Position numbers and translations under genes: made by a program. A model generated the notes under the pieces. That model saw only the letters and a list, made by a program, of their open reading frames with translations. It did not search any database and was not told where the DNA came from. Below are positions 17,166-25,812 of a stretch of 54,190 nucleotides of DNA, piece by piece. This DNA comes from Halorubrum aidingense JCM 13560 (GTDB taxonomy: Archaea > Halobacteriota > Halobacteria > Halobacteriales > Haloferacaceae). The stretch lies in contig NZ_AOJI01000029.1 in the NCBI RefSeq assembly GCF_000336995.1, positions 1-54,190 on the forward strand, written 5' to 3'. Positions within the stretch are counted from its first letter, which is position 1. Every line of letters begins with the position of its first letter.

Positions 17166-17819
17166 ATGTTCGAGTTCATTACTGACGACGACGGCGACCG
17201 CGGTCAGGTGGGTATCGGCACGCTCATCGTGTTCATCGCGATGGTGCTGGTGGCGGCCATCGCGGCGGGCGTACTGATAAATACGGCCGGCTTCCTGCAG
17301 TCGCAGGCCGAAGCGACCGGTCAAGAGAGCACGGACCTCGTGTCCGAGCGGATCGACGTGACGAGCACCGTCGGCATCGCCGAAGACGGCGACAACCCGA
17401 CGAACCTCTCCGCGATCCGCGTCGGCGTCTCGGGCGCGGCCGGCTCCAATCAGATCGATCTGAGTACCGCGACGGTGCAGGCGGTCGGTCCGAACGGACA
17501 GGAGAATCTGGTGTTCAACAACACGAACACCTCCGACCAGACGGTTAACAACGCGACGGACATCCAGGCCGGCAAGTTCGCCGTCCAGAACTCCAGCGGG
17601 AATTTCGTCCCTGCAAGCGATGCGGTCCTGAACGACGACGAGCGGTTCACGCTCGTCTTCAACCCCGAAGAGGCTCCGTTCGGCAGCGACGACGGCGACA
17701 TCTTTGGTCAGGGCGACCAGTCGGCGCTCGACATCGTCTCGCCCTCGGGCGCGACCACGACGGTCGAGCTCCGCGCACCCGACCTCTTCAACGAGGGCGG
17801 TGAAGCGGTCCGGCTCTAA
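17166..17819 (+). CDS. arlB: archaellin, type B of pair 2
   Basis: This 217-residue archaellin has leader [12 protein letters not shown] and the same mature start. It parallels the type B protein at 15745 through [13 protein letters not shown] and [17 protein letters not shown] to the C-terminal [16 protein letters not shown]. The middle loop carries sequons (NLS, NNT, NTS, NAT, NSS). It lies 2 bases after the type A gene. It is the last archaellin; the next gene on the same strand is an unknown protein 86 bases on. Confidence 0.92.
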   Translation: MFEFITDDDGDRGQVGIGTLIVFIAMVLVAAIAAGVLINTAGFLQSQAEATGQESTDLVSERIDVTSTVGIAEDGDNPTNLSAIRVGVSGAAGSNQIDLSTATVQAVGPNGQENLVFNNTNTSDQTVNNATDIQAGKFAVQNSSGNFVPASDAVLNDDERFTLVFNPEEAPFGSDDGDIFGQGDQSALDIVSPSGATTTVELRAPDLFNEGGEAVRL

Positions 17820-17905
17820 CGAGCCTCGAACAGCCCCCTAACCACTGTGCCGGCGGAATCGCTCCGCCCGGAACACCTATTTTCTCGCGCGATAACGGCT
17901 ACGTC

Positions 17906-18571
17906 ATGAGTGACCACGACGCACCGGCGGCCGATCCGGACGTGCCACCGGCCGACCCCGAAGAGCTCGACTTCACCGACGACGAGACCGTCGTCGAGAT
18001 CGGGGAGAGCCGGTACGTCGTCGGGACAAACGGCCGACCCAACGTCGGTCGGGCGCGGCCGAGCGGCTCGCCCGCCGACGAGACGGGCTTCACCGCCGCC
18101 GACCCCGAGAGCCCCGCGGCGCGGCGTCCTCCGGGCGGAGACCCACGAACGAACGCGGCCGGGGCTGGCGCCGTCGAGGGTACTGCCCGGGGCGCCGGGA
18201 GCGCCGGCGGGGCCACAGTCGACCGACAGGCGGTGAGCCGGTGGCTCGCCACGTCCTTCGACGACGACGGGTTCACCTACGGGATCGACGCGACGCTGCA
18301 CGTCGACGGCGACACCACGCGGCAGCGGATGGTCTCGAACGACGTGACCGCGACGTTCGACACTCTCGTCTCGTGGTTCGCGTCGAACGCCGGCCCGAGC
18401 TCGCCGACCCCGGAAGCGCTCGGGCTGTTGCTGGTCGCCTCCGAGACGACCGTCGATCTGCCGGCGGTCGCCATAAAGCGGTTCGCGGCGAGCCAGGGGC
18501 TCACGGCGAGCGACAGCATCGGCGACCTCGTCAGCGCGGCGGAGGATGCTGGCGGGTTCCGGATCGAGTGA
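17906..18571 (+). CDS. unrecognised acidic protein of the motility locus
   Basis: This 221-residue protein has no signal peptide or membrane segment. The first ~110 residues are Pro/Asp/Gly-rich and probably disordered, with a short conserved-looking element (ESRYVVGTNGRPNVGR). The last ~110 residues are a compact alpha-rich domain beginning QAVSRWLATSFDDDGF and ending at the stop. I do not recognise the fold. It lies 86 bases after the last archaellin on the same strand and may be co-transcribed with it. A role in archaellum assembly or in linking chemotaxis to the motor is possible from position only. Confidence 0.7.
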   Translation: MSDHDAPAADPDVPPADPEELDFTDDETVVEIGESRYVVGTNGRPNVGRARPSGSPADETGFTAADPESPAARRPPGGDPRTNAAGAGAVEGTARGAGSAGGATVDRQAVSRWLATSFDDDGFTYGIDATLHVDGDTTRQRMVSNDVTATFDTLVSWFASNAGPSSPTPEALGLLLVASETTVDLPAVAIKRFAASQGLTASDSIGDLVSAAEDAGGFRIE

Positions 18572-18583
18572 GACCAGGACAGG

Positions 18584-19051
18584 TTATAAAAAGACCAGCA
18601 GCAGCGCGCCGAGCAGGGAGAGTATCGCGTACAGCCCGGCCATCACCTCGCGCTTCAGCGGGCTCCCGAGCGGCTCCGCCGTCAGACGGCGGATCGGCGG
18701 GAGGATCGCGATGCCCCCGAGTATCAGGGGGAATGCCCCGATTTGAGGGACCAGCGTGAGCGCGACCACGATCGTTCCGTACCCGGCGACGTAGCAGCCG
18801 CGTCGCCAGAGCTGTTCGCGGTCGGTGAGTTCCGCCATCGAGGCGAAACTGTCGCCGTTGCCGCCCGTCTGTCCCTCCCCGCCGGAACCCCCGACGGCTC
18901 CACCTCCGGACTCGGCGGCCACCTGCTGGGCCTGTCGCTGTACGTACTCGTCCAGCTCCTCGGCCGCCGGCTCGGTCTGGGGGGCGCCGCAGTCGATGCA
19001 GTAGCGCGCTCCGTCGTCGATCGACGACTCACACCGGGGACAGGTCTTCAT
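18584..19051 (-). CDS. zinc-ribbon membrane protein
   Basis: This protein of about 155 residues begins with a zinc-ribbon (CPRC then CIDCG, Cys-x2-Cys pairs about 11 residues apart). A Gly-rich linker follows, then two or three membrane segments in the last 75 residues. Such proteins are common in archaea, but their role is unknown. ATGs at 19051 and 19057 are both possible; I took the one directly before KTCPRC. It is the only gene between the archaellins and arlJ that runs against the locus. It converges with the unknown gene, leaving 12 bases. Confidence 0.75.
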   Translation of the reverse strand: MKTCPRCESSIDDGARYCIDCGAPQTEPAAEELDEYVQRQAQQVAAESGGGAVGGSGGEGQTGGNGDSFASMAELTDREQLWRRGCYVAGYGTIVVALTLVPQIGAFPLILGGIAILPPIRRLTAEPLGSPLKREVMAGLYAILSLLGALLLVFL

Positions 19052-19280
19052 CCTCATCGGAACCGGGCCGCGGTCGGGCTTAACTCTTCGGGGCTCGCCC
19101 GTGGGAGCGATCCCGCCGCAGTCTACCGATTCGGCCCGAGCCGAACCGCGACAGCCGGCTGCGTTTCTCCGAGGCGATAATCGGGAGGGTACGCTTTAGT
19201 CGTTGAGATCCCGACCGTGTACCAACCTACGGCGAGCCGTTCGCGCGATTCGGCCCCGTGACGACGAGATCGACACCACG

Positions 19281-21722
19281 ATGACCTCCAGAGTTCCACC
19301 GGACGGCACGAATCGGTCCGATCGGACGACGACCGATCACAATGGCGGGCGAGCGGACCCCTGTAACGGGCGCGTTCGGAACGGCCCGGAAGAAGAGAAC
19401 GGGACCGTCGCGCTGCGATCCCGGCTTTCGACACTCCGCGTCGTGCTGGTCGCGCTCGCAGTGTTCCTCTCGCTTTTCGGCGCCGCGGCCACTGGGCCCG
19501 CCGCGGCGACTCTCGGGGGAGAAGATGCAACACCGGCCGGCGGAGCGATGTCGGCCGACGGAGCGACGACGACGGACGAAGGCGGGACGGCCTCGGCGAT
19601 CACGACCGACGAAGCGGCGGAATCGGACGACGCCACCCGTCGAGAGATCAGCGGGGCGTTCAGCCGATCGGTGTACACCGGAACGGCGGGCGATCCGGTG
19701 GAGATCAGACACGTCGTCGACGCCTCGGGGAACGACACCGCGTACCTGCTGGTCGGCGGGAACCGGATCACCGACGACGGCGGAACGGTCGGGTTCGTCG
19801 ACGTTCTCAAAGTGAGCGGCTCGTCCACGACGATCAACACGCGGCTTCTCGGGACGAACGAGAGCAACGTCGACAGCTGTAGCGACGCCACCGTGACCTG
19901 TGACCTCGAATTCAGGAACGAGGACGGCGACGCGATTGCCGGAAACCTCACGGAGCTTCGCACGGAGCTCTCCGGAGCGACCGGTGCAGGCGGCCTCGCG
20001 CGACCGCTGGTCCCGCAGCGGTACCGGCTCGCCGTTACGAACGGGACGTTCATCGTCCGAGAGTCCGGGGCGGTGGACCCGGTTAAGGTCGCCGCGGAGT
20101 CCGACCTCGTGTTGGAGAAGCCGACGTTCCACGACGAGGTCGAGGTGTTCACGACTCAGGACGCGGATGTGATCGCCGACGGCGACGACGGCGGCGAGTC
20201 GATCGGCGCACTCAGAGAGAACGGGGTCGACCGCACGGCGGTGACGAAGGGCGACCGCGTCGTGCTCGGCTTCGAATCGACCGGTCTCTGGGGCGCCCTG
20301 TCGCACTTCGCCGAAAACCGGACGGGCGAGGGGATCGAGGCCGGAACGACGATCGACCACCGGGTCCTCGTCGACCTCCTCGAGGCCGAGGAGGGCGTCT
20401 CGCTACGAGTCCGGCAGACGAACCCCGGCCGGAACGAACACCGCACGGAACTCGATCTCGCGGACGCCGACCCGGACGACGTCACCCTGTTTCTCGCTGA
20501 CGGAGACGCGCTCGAACGCGGAGACAGCGATCGGGCACCGAGCCGGTTTTACCTCGCGATCGACACGAGCGACGGCGGCCCGTTCACCGACGGCCCCGAT
20601 CCGGGCGACGAGTACGCGGTCGAGTTCGCGCTGGAGGGAACCGAGGGCGAGCGGTACGCGTTCGACGATCGCGATGATCGAGGTCCCCCGACGGCGTTCG
20701 ACGCGGCGTCGGCAACGGACGAGCGGGTGTCGGCGCAGTACCCGTACCACGAAACCGCAGACGGTCGGGTCAGCGCCGAGGCGTCCTTCAGCGTCCGGGA
20801 GCGGTACCTCCGGTACGACCACGTCACCGACGATCGTACGATCCTCGTCGAGAGCGGCAACGGCACCGTCACCGGGACGACCTCGATTCTGCCCGCGGCG
20901 GAGTTGTCGGCGACGATCGTTCGGGACGACGACGAGAGCCCCTCGCGGACCGAGTCCGATCTGGCGGTCGCTAACGGGAGCTTCTCGCTGGACAGCGGGC
21001 TTACCGACGTGGATCCCGGAACGGAAGCGAACTACCGGCTTTACCGGGGACAGTCGCTGCAGGACAGTCGAACGATCCTCGTCGTCGAGAACGCCACGGA
21101 CCCCGCACGACTGCGGTTGGCGAACGGGACGACGACGAACCTCACGGTGACTCGGGGCGAGTCGCTGGGGAACCTCTCTGCGACGGTGCGAAACGTCGGG
21201 CAGTTGCAGAACCGAGAACGGCTGTCGCTCGACGTCGGCAACGGGACGATCGTCGAAGAGCGTCACGTCACGGTCGCGCCGGAGAGCTCGGAAAACGAGA
21301 CGTTCGCGGGGATCGACGCCGACCTGGAACCGGGCGAGTACCCGTACAGCCTCGTCATCGACGGAGACAGGGTGAACGGGACGCTGACCGTTGAGGCCGA
21401 TCCCGCGGTGACGCGCGTCGGCGAGGGCGACGCAGACGGCTCGAGAGAGACCGACGAGACGGGAGGAGACACTACCGACGCCGAGAATAGCGAGGACGGG
21501 GCGGGCGATGCTGACGGCGACGAGTCGGAGCCGAACGGTTCGAGCGACGAGCGCCCAGACGGCGAATCTCCGGACGGAGCCGATAGCGACGGAGAGGCGC
21601 CGGGCGAAGACGGTCCCGACGGGGCGCCGGGGACGCTGCTCCCGTTCGGGATCGGAACGCGAGAGACGTTCGGCGGGACGGTCCTCGTCGGCGCGACGTA
21701 CCTCCTCGGACACTGGGTGTGA
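19281..21722 (+). CDS. large secreted or anchored surface glycoprotein within the motility locus
   Basis: This protein of about 813 residues has a hydrophobic segment near residues 53-78 (LRVVLVALAVFLSLFGAAAT) that would act as signal or anchor. The long body is beta-rich, with roughly 15 N-glycosylation sequons. It ends with an Asp/Glu/Gly/Ser-rich stalk (about 700-780) and a weak hydrophobic C terminus (ETFGGTVLVGATYLLGH). This resembles haloarchaeal surface glycoproteins of the BGTF/S-layer type, but the usual PGF C-terminal motif is missing. The ATG at 19281 leaves ~50 charged residues before the hydrophobic segment, which is unusual. Sitting between archaellins and cheY, it may be an archaellum-linked surface or sheath component; this is inference. 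Confidence 0.75.
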   Translation: MTSRVPPDGTNRSDRTTTDHNGGRADPCNGRVRNGPEEENGTVALRSRLSTLRVVLVALAVFLSLFGAAATGPAAATLGGEDATPAGGAMSADGATTTDEGGTASAITTDEAAESDDATRREISGAFSRSVYTGTAGDPVEIRHVVDASGNDTAYLLVGGNRITDDGGTVGFVDVLKVSGSSTTINTRLLGTNESNVDSCSDATVTCDLEFRNEDGDAIAGNLTELRTELSGATGAGGLARPLVPQRYRLAVTNGTFIVRESGAVDPVKVAAESDLVLEKPTFHDEVEVFTTQDADVIADGDDGGESIGALRENGVDRTAVTKGDRVVLGFESTGLWGALSHFAENRTGEGIEAGTTIDHRVLVDLLEAEEGVSLRVRQTNPGRNEHRTELDLADADPDDVTLFLADGDALERGDSDRAPSRFYLAIDTSDGGPFTDGPDPGDEYAVEFALEGTEGERYAFDDRDDRGPPTAFDAASATDERVSAQYPYHETADGRVSAEASFSVRERYLRYDHVTDDRTILVESGNGTVTGTTSILPAAELSATIVRDDDESPSRTESDLAVANGSFSLDSGLTDVDPGTEANYRLYRGQSLQDSRTILVVENATDPARLRLANGTTTNLTVTRGESLGNLSATVRNVGQLQNRERLSLDVGNGTIVEERHVTVAPESSENETFAGIDADLEPGEYPYSLVIDGDRVNGTLTVEADPAVTRVGEGDADGSRETDETGGDTTDAENSEDGAGDADGDESEPNGSSDERPDGESPDGADSDGEAPGEDGPDGAPGTLLPFGIGTRETFGGTVLVGATYLLGHWV

Positions 21723-21797
21723 CGATCGGCCCTTCCGCCGGTTTTCCCGCGGACGGTCTCCCCGCCGGATCCCCCCGCAGGGTGCCGGAGACGGGAT

Positions 21798-21819
21798 CGG
21801 TTCTCAGCGCTGAGAACCG
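21798..21819. promoter_or_regulatory. 22-bp perfect palindrome upstream of cheY
   Basis: The half-site CGGTTCTCAGC is followed directly by its reverse complement, with no spacer. It ends 44 bases before the cheY ATG. The TATA-like GTTAAGTGG (about 21829-21837) follows it, so the palindrome is at the place of a BRE/TATA-proximal operator. It could instead be the terminator stem of the upstream gene, but no T-run follows. Confidence 0.55.
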
Positions 21820-21863
21820 CGGGGGAGTCGTTAAGTGGTCGCTGGGCCGTCTTTGAGGTAATC

Positions 21864-22220
21864 ATGGCTACGCGCGTGCTTATCGCGGACGATTCGGAGT
21901 TTATGCGGAACCTCCTTCGAGAGATCCTCGACGGGGAGTTCGAGATCGTCGGCGAGGCTGAAAACGGCGTAGAAGCGGTCAACAAATACGAAGAACACGG
22001 CCCGGACCTCGTGATGATGGACATCGTGATGCCGATCCGCGACGGGATCGAGGCGACGACGGAGATCATGGAGGAGAATCCGGAGGCGACGGTGATAATG
22101 TGCACCAGCGTCGGCCAGGAAGAGAAGATGAAGGCCGCCATCAAGGCCGGCGCTGAGGGGTACATCACGAAGCCGTTCCAGAAGCCGAACGTGCTCGACG
22201 CCATCGGATCGGCCGTCTAA
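21864..22220 (+). CDS. cheY: CheY, chemotaxis response regulator
   Basis: This 118-residue stand-alone receiver domain carries phospho-signals to the archaellum switch. The acidic pocket is ADD (residues 8-10). Asp53 in MMDIVMP is the phospho-acceptor, Thr81 (CTSVGQ) is the switch residue and Lys103 (ITKPF) is conserved. No output domain is present. It is the first gene of a tight unit: its stop overlaps the cheC start (TAATG). In archaea CheY acts on ArlCE/ArlD through CheF adaptors; no cheF is in the window. Confidence 0.96.
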   Translation: MATRVLIADDSEFMRNLLREILDGEFEIVGEAENGVEAVNKYEEHGPDLVMMDIVMPIRDGIEATTEIMEENPEATVIMCTSVGQEEKMKAAIKAGAEGYITKPFQKPNVLDAIGSAV

Positions 22221-23461
22221 TGCGCGTCGACGTCCGGGCGCTCGGCGCCTGCAACCGACTCGCCGAACGCGGGGCCGAGCAGGCCGCCGGCGCGCTCGCC
22301 TCGCTCACGGGGACCGACCTCGCCGTCGAAGTCACCGGTGCGAGCGTCGCCAGCGGCGAGGACCTCGCCAAATCGTTCGCCGGCCGCGAGTCGATCGGCG
22401 TGAGCGTCGGCCTTCGCGGCGGGCTGGAGGGTGAGGCCGTCCTCGCGTTCGACGCCGCCCACGCCGACGCTCTCCTCTCGCTGCTGCCGGGCGGACAGGC
22501 GATGGAACGCAGCGCGGTAACGGAGGTCGGTAACATCGCGCTCGGCGGGTTCCTCGACGGCTGGGCGAACTACCTCGGAAAGGCGATCGACATGACGCCG
22601 CCGCGGTACTTCGAGGCCGACGGGGCGTCCGTCCTACCAGACGGCGCGCTCGCCGGTGACGGGGTGTTCCTCTTCGAGAGCCGGCTGGACGCGACGGCGA
22701 CGGACCTCGATTTCTCGATATACATGCTGCCCGACTCCGGACCGTTCCGCGACCTCGTCGTCGGGAAGACCGCCCCCGCCGCGGCACCGGGAGCGAAGGG
22801 GGCCGCCGGCGCCGGAGCCACCGGCGCTGGGGGCGGTGACACCGCGGCCGAGTCGAGTGGCGGCGGAACCACGGCGATCCCGTACGAGTCGCTGTCGACG
22901 TTCGCGTCGCTGGCGAAGCGGGGCTCGGCGAACGCCGCGGACAACATCGCGATGATGACCGGTCTGGAGACGAGCGTCGACGTGAGTCGGCTCCGATTCG
23001 TCCCCCTCGCCGACGTGCCCGCGGAGGTCGGTACCGAGCCGCACGCGGGGACCGTCTTCGAACTCCGGGGCGATCCGAGCGGCTACCTCGCGATCCTCTT
23101 CGAGGAGGAGTCGGCCGCGAAGATCGCCGCGGCGATGCTCCCCACCGAGCCCGACGAACCGCTCGGCGGGATGGCGGAAAACGCGCTGTGCGAGCTCGGA
23201 AACGTGATGACGAGCGGGTTCATCGACGGCTGGGCGAACGTGCTCGGCACGTCGATCAGCCACTCGCCGCCCGAGTTCGTCCACGACATCGGCGCGTCGG
23301 CGATGAGCCCGCTGGTCGCCAAGCTGAGCCGGCGGCAGGACTACGGGTTCGTCATCGACGCCGCGATACGGACCGAGGGCGTCCAGGCGCGGTGTGACGT
23401 GTACGCGCTCCCGGACGAGCGCGAACTGGCCGCGGCGCTCGCGCGACTCTCGGAGCCGTGA
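22220..23461 (+). CDS. cheC: CheC-type phosphatase with two CheC domains
   Basis: This 413-residue protein has two CheC domains. The first covers about residues 1-180 with the active-site pattern Glu102, Asn105 and PP127-128. The second covers about 216-413 with Glu325, Asn328 and PP350-351. An Ala/Gly-rich linker (185-215) joins them. Both domains keep the Glu-x2-Asn and Pro-Pro pattern needed to dephosphorylate CheY-P, so both may be active. It overlaps cheY by one base at its start and cheD by four at its end. Single-domain CheC proteins are about 200 residues, so this is a fusion or duplication. Confidence 0.92.
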   Translation: MRVDVRALGACNRLAERGAEQAAGALASLTGTDLAVEVTGASVASGEDLAKSFAGRESIGVSVGLRGGLEGEAVLAFDAAHADALLSLLPGGQAMERSAVTEVGNIALGGFLDGWANYLGKAIDMTPPRYFEADGASVLPDGALAGDGVFLFESRLDATATDLDFSIYMLPDSGPFRDLVVGKTAPAAAPGAKGAAGAGATGAGGGDTAAESSGGGTTAIPYESLSTFASLAKRGSANAADNIAMMTGLETSVDVSRLRFVPLADVPAEVGTEPHAGTVFELRGDPSGYLAILFEEESAAKIAAAMLPTEPDEPLGGMAENALCELGNVMTSGFIDGWANVLGTSISHSPPEFVHDIGASAMSPLVAKLSRRQDYGFVIDAAIRTEGVQARCDVYALPDERELAAALARLSEP

Positions 23462-23976
23462 CTCACCGACCGGTGTCGCGTGGCCGCGGGTCGGGAATCG
23501 GCACCGACTCGCGTCGAATCAAGGTCGGCGTCGGCGAGCTGGCCGTCGCGACCGAGGGGGAGACGCTGACGACCAGCGGGCTCGGCTCCTGCGTCGCGGT
23601 GGCGCTCGTCGACACCCGGGCTGGCGTCCGCGGGCTGTTACACGCGATGTTGCCGACCGAAGACGGGCAGCAACGCCCCACCGCTCGCGCCGGGAAGTAC
23701 GTCGACAGCGGTATCGAAGCCCTCGTCGCGGCGCTGCGCGACGCGGGCGCAGATCCGAGGCGGTTGCGGGCCCGCATCGCCGGCGGCGCCGAGATGCTGG
23801 ATCTCACGGACGCCGTCGGACCGCGGAACGTCGAACGCGTCGAGCGATGTCTGGACGCGGCCGGCATTCCGATCGTCGCTCGCGACGTCGGCGAGGACGT
23901 CGGTCGGACGGTTCGGTTCGGCGCCGAGGGGCGGCTGGTCGTCCGAGCGGCCGACGGGTTCGAACGAACGATCTGA
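23458..23976 (+). CDS. cheD: CheD, receptor deamidase
   Basis: This 172-residue protein deamidates specific Gln residues of chemoreceptors, and CheC can bind it. The catalytic Cys45 is in GLGSCVAVAL and His62 in LHAMLP. It begins with GTG overlapping the cheC stop (GTGA), so it is translated with it. The first ~20 residues (before RRIKVGVGE) are not conserved-looking, and an in-frame start further down is possible. An intergenic gap of 111 bases separates it from arlCE. Confidence 0.93.
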   Translation: MTHRPVSRGRGSGIGTDSRRIKVGVGELAVATEGETLTTSGLGSCVAVALVDTRAGVRGLLHAMLPTEDGQQRPTARAGKYVDSGIEALVAALRDAGADPRRLRARIAGGAEMLDLTDAVGPRNVERVERCLDAAGIPIVARDVGEDVGRTVRFGAEGRLVVRAADGFERTI

Positions 23977-24087
23977 GTCGGGAACGGGGGTCGACGGTCC
24001 GCGAGCGGCCCGACCGGGTCGCGTGTTTTCTCACAGCTGATATTTTGAGGGGTGAATTGAAGTGTGCACTGCCGGTCGTATGTGGTA

Positions 24088-25812
24088 ATGGGCCTCGAAC
24101 TACCAGTGTGGGGAGCCCCAACCGCTGCTTGGACAGTCGCCACGCTGGGGCTCGTCGGCGCGAGCGTCCTCGATCGGTTCCTCGATGACGGCGGTTCCGA
24201 CGATGACGACGCGGGAGGCATGGACGGCGGCGATGACCCCTTCGGCGGCGGAGGGATGGGCGGTGACGGCATGGGTGGCGGCGGTATGGGCGGCGGCGAC
24301 GGCTTCGACGACTTCGACGGGATGGACGAGTGGGACGACGGGTTCGAAGACGGCGGGGGCGGCGGCGCCGATACCGACGAACTGGAAAAGCGACTCGACG
24401 ACCTCGAAAACGAGGTTTCCTCGCTCTCCTCGACGGTGTCGACGGTGCGGTCGGAAAACGAGGAGATCTCCGCCGCGGTCGACGACATCGAAGAGGACGT
24501 TCGGAACCTCCTCGATATCTACGAGATGGTCACCCGCGGAATCAACCCGTTCGTCGACGATTCGAGCGGGTTCGACAGCGTCAGCGGCGGCGGGGAGGGC
24601 TCGTTCGGCCTCTTCGACGACGACGAGGAGGACGAGGAGGACGGCGATCTCGACGAGGACGTCGCGAACGCGGACGCCGACGGGTTCTTCGACGACGATC
24701 TGCTCGACGACGACTTCGAGGACGAAGACGACGATTTCGGCGAGCTGGACGAGGAACTGGACGGTGACCACACGGACGACGGCGACTCCGCCGACGCCGC
24801 GTCCGAAGCGGGGGCGGCGGACGACGAAGACGATATGAACGACGATGGAAAGAGCTTCAGCGAGCTGAAAGAGGAGTACGACGCCGGGGAGGCCGACTGG
24901 GCCGACGAGAACGGGAACGAGGACGCGGACGACCCGTTCGACGAGGACCTCGGCGACGAAACGGACTCGTTTGACGACGACTTCGGCGAGAGCTTCGACG
25001 GCGAAACGGACTCGTTCGACGAGTCCGGGGGCGTCGAGTTCGACGAGCCGGATCCCGAGCCCGATCCGGAGCCGGAGCGGACTCGGGGACAACGGCCCGG
25101 CGGCGACCCGGCCGAGGCGAGCGGAGACGGCTTCGAGTACGTTCGGAAGGACGACCTCGCCGGCGGCCGCGGGAAGCCGTACCTGACCGAGCTCCCCGGC
25201 GATTACGTCGGCGACCTCCTCGTGATGGAGTGGCTGGAGTTCCTCGTCTCCGAGAGCGACGTCACCGACGCCGTACGGGCGATCAACTACTACGAGCGCA
25301 TCGAGTGGGTCGGTCCGGACGCCGCCGCGCGGCTCCGCGATTTCCTCTCCGGGTTCGGGACGATCGACCGGAATCTCGTCGACCGCCCCGGCACGGACCG
25401 GCTCGTTCGGGAACACCACACCCGCAGCCTCCGGTACGTGACCCAGCTCAACGGGACGAGCGGCCACCTGCTACTGCTCGACCGGTGGGACGACCTCGCC
25501 GGCGGCTCGCTGGTCGGCGGCGGCGCTCCCGCGTTCGGGTCCGACGGGCGCGGGCGACGTGATCGACGCGACGACCGTGACCGGCGCGGCCGCTCGGCGG
25601 GCGACGGGCACCGAGAGCGTAACGGTCACCGCGAGGAAGTGGGTCAGTCCGATCCCGTCGACCGGCCCGACGACACGTCCACCTCGGACGACCGCGAGCA
25701 GCGCGCGAACGGCCGCGAGCGGAACAGCGGCTCCACTCGACCCATGAACGATCCGAACCCGCGTTCCGACCGCGCCGACCCGGCCGACGGAGGGTGGGGA
25801 GATGGGTGTTAG
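24088..25812 (+). CDS. arlCE: ArlC-ArlE fusion (archaellum switch/scaffold protein)
   Basis: This 574-residue protein combines two archaellum domains. Residues ~97-160 hold a coiled coil and the ArlC-like end DIYEMVTRGINPFVDD. About residues 365-480 form the ArlD/E domain (PYLTELPGDYVGDLLVMEWL and INYYERIEWVGPDAA). The N-terminal ~27 residues are hydrophobic, and a Gly/Met/Asp-rich stretch follows. A very long acidic linker separates the two domains, and a charged, probably disordered tail of about 90 residues ends the protein. ArlCE binds CheF and links CheY-P to the motor. I chose the ATG at 24088 because the longer GTG frame adds only eight residues. No separate arlD is nearby. Confidence 0.88.
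   Translation: MGLELPVWGAPTAAWTVATLGLVGASVLDRFLDDGGSDDDDAGGMDGGDDPFGGGGMGGDGMGGGGMGGGDGFDDFDGMDEWDDGFEDGGGGGADTDELEKRLDDLENEVSSLSSTVSTVRSENEEISAAVDDIEEDVRNLLDIYEMVTRGINPFVDDSSGFDSVSGGGEGSFGLFDDDEEDEEDGDLDEDVANADADGFFDDDLLDDDFEDEDDDFGELDEELDGDHTDDGDSADAASEAGAADDEDDMNDDGKSFSELKEEYDAGEADWADENGNEDADDPFDEDLGDETDSFDDDFGESFDGETDSFDESGGVEFDEPDPEPDPEPERTRGQRPGGDPAEASGDGFEYVRKDDLAGGRGKPYLTELPGDYVGDLLVMEWLEFLVSESDVTDAVRAINYYERIEWVGPDAAARLRDFLSGFGTIDRNLVDRPGTDRLVREHHTRSLRYVTQLNGTSGHLLLLDRWDDLAGGSLVGGGAPAFGSDGRGRRDRRDDRDRRGRSAGDGHRERNGHREEVGQSDPVDRPDDTSTSDDREQRANGRERNSGSTRPMNDPNPRSDRADPADGGWGDGC

Noticed and set aside
24100..25467. Long open frame on the minus strand opposite arlCE
   Set aside because: It is the antisense shadow of GAC/GAG-rich acidic codons; the plus strand has recognisable arl domains.
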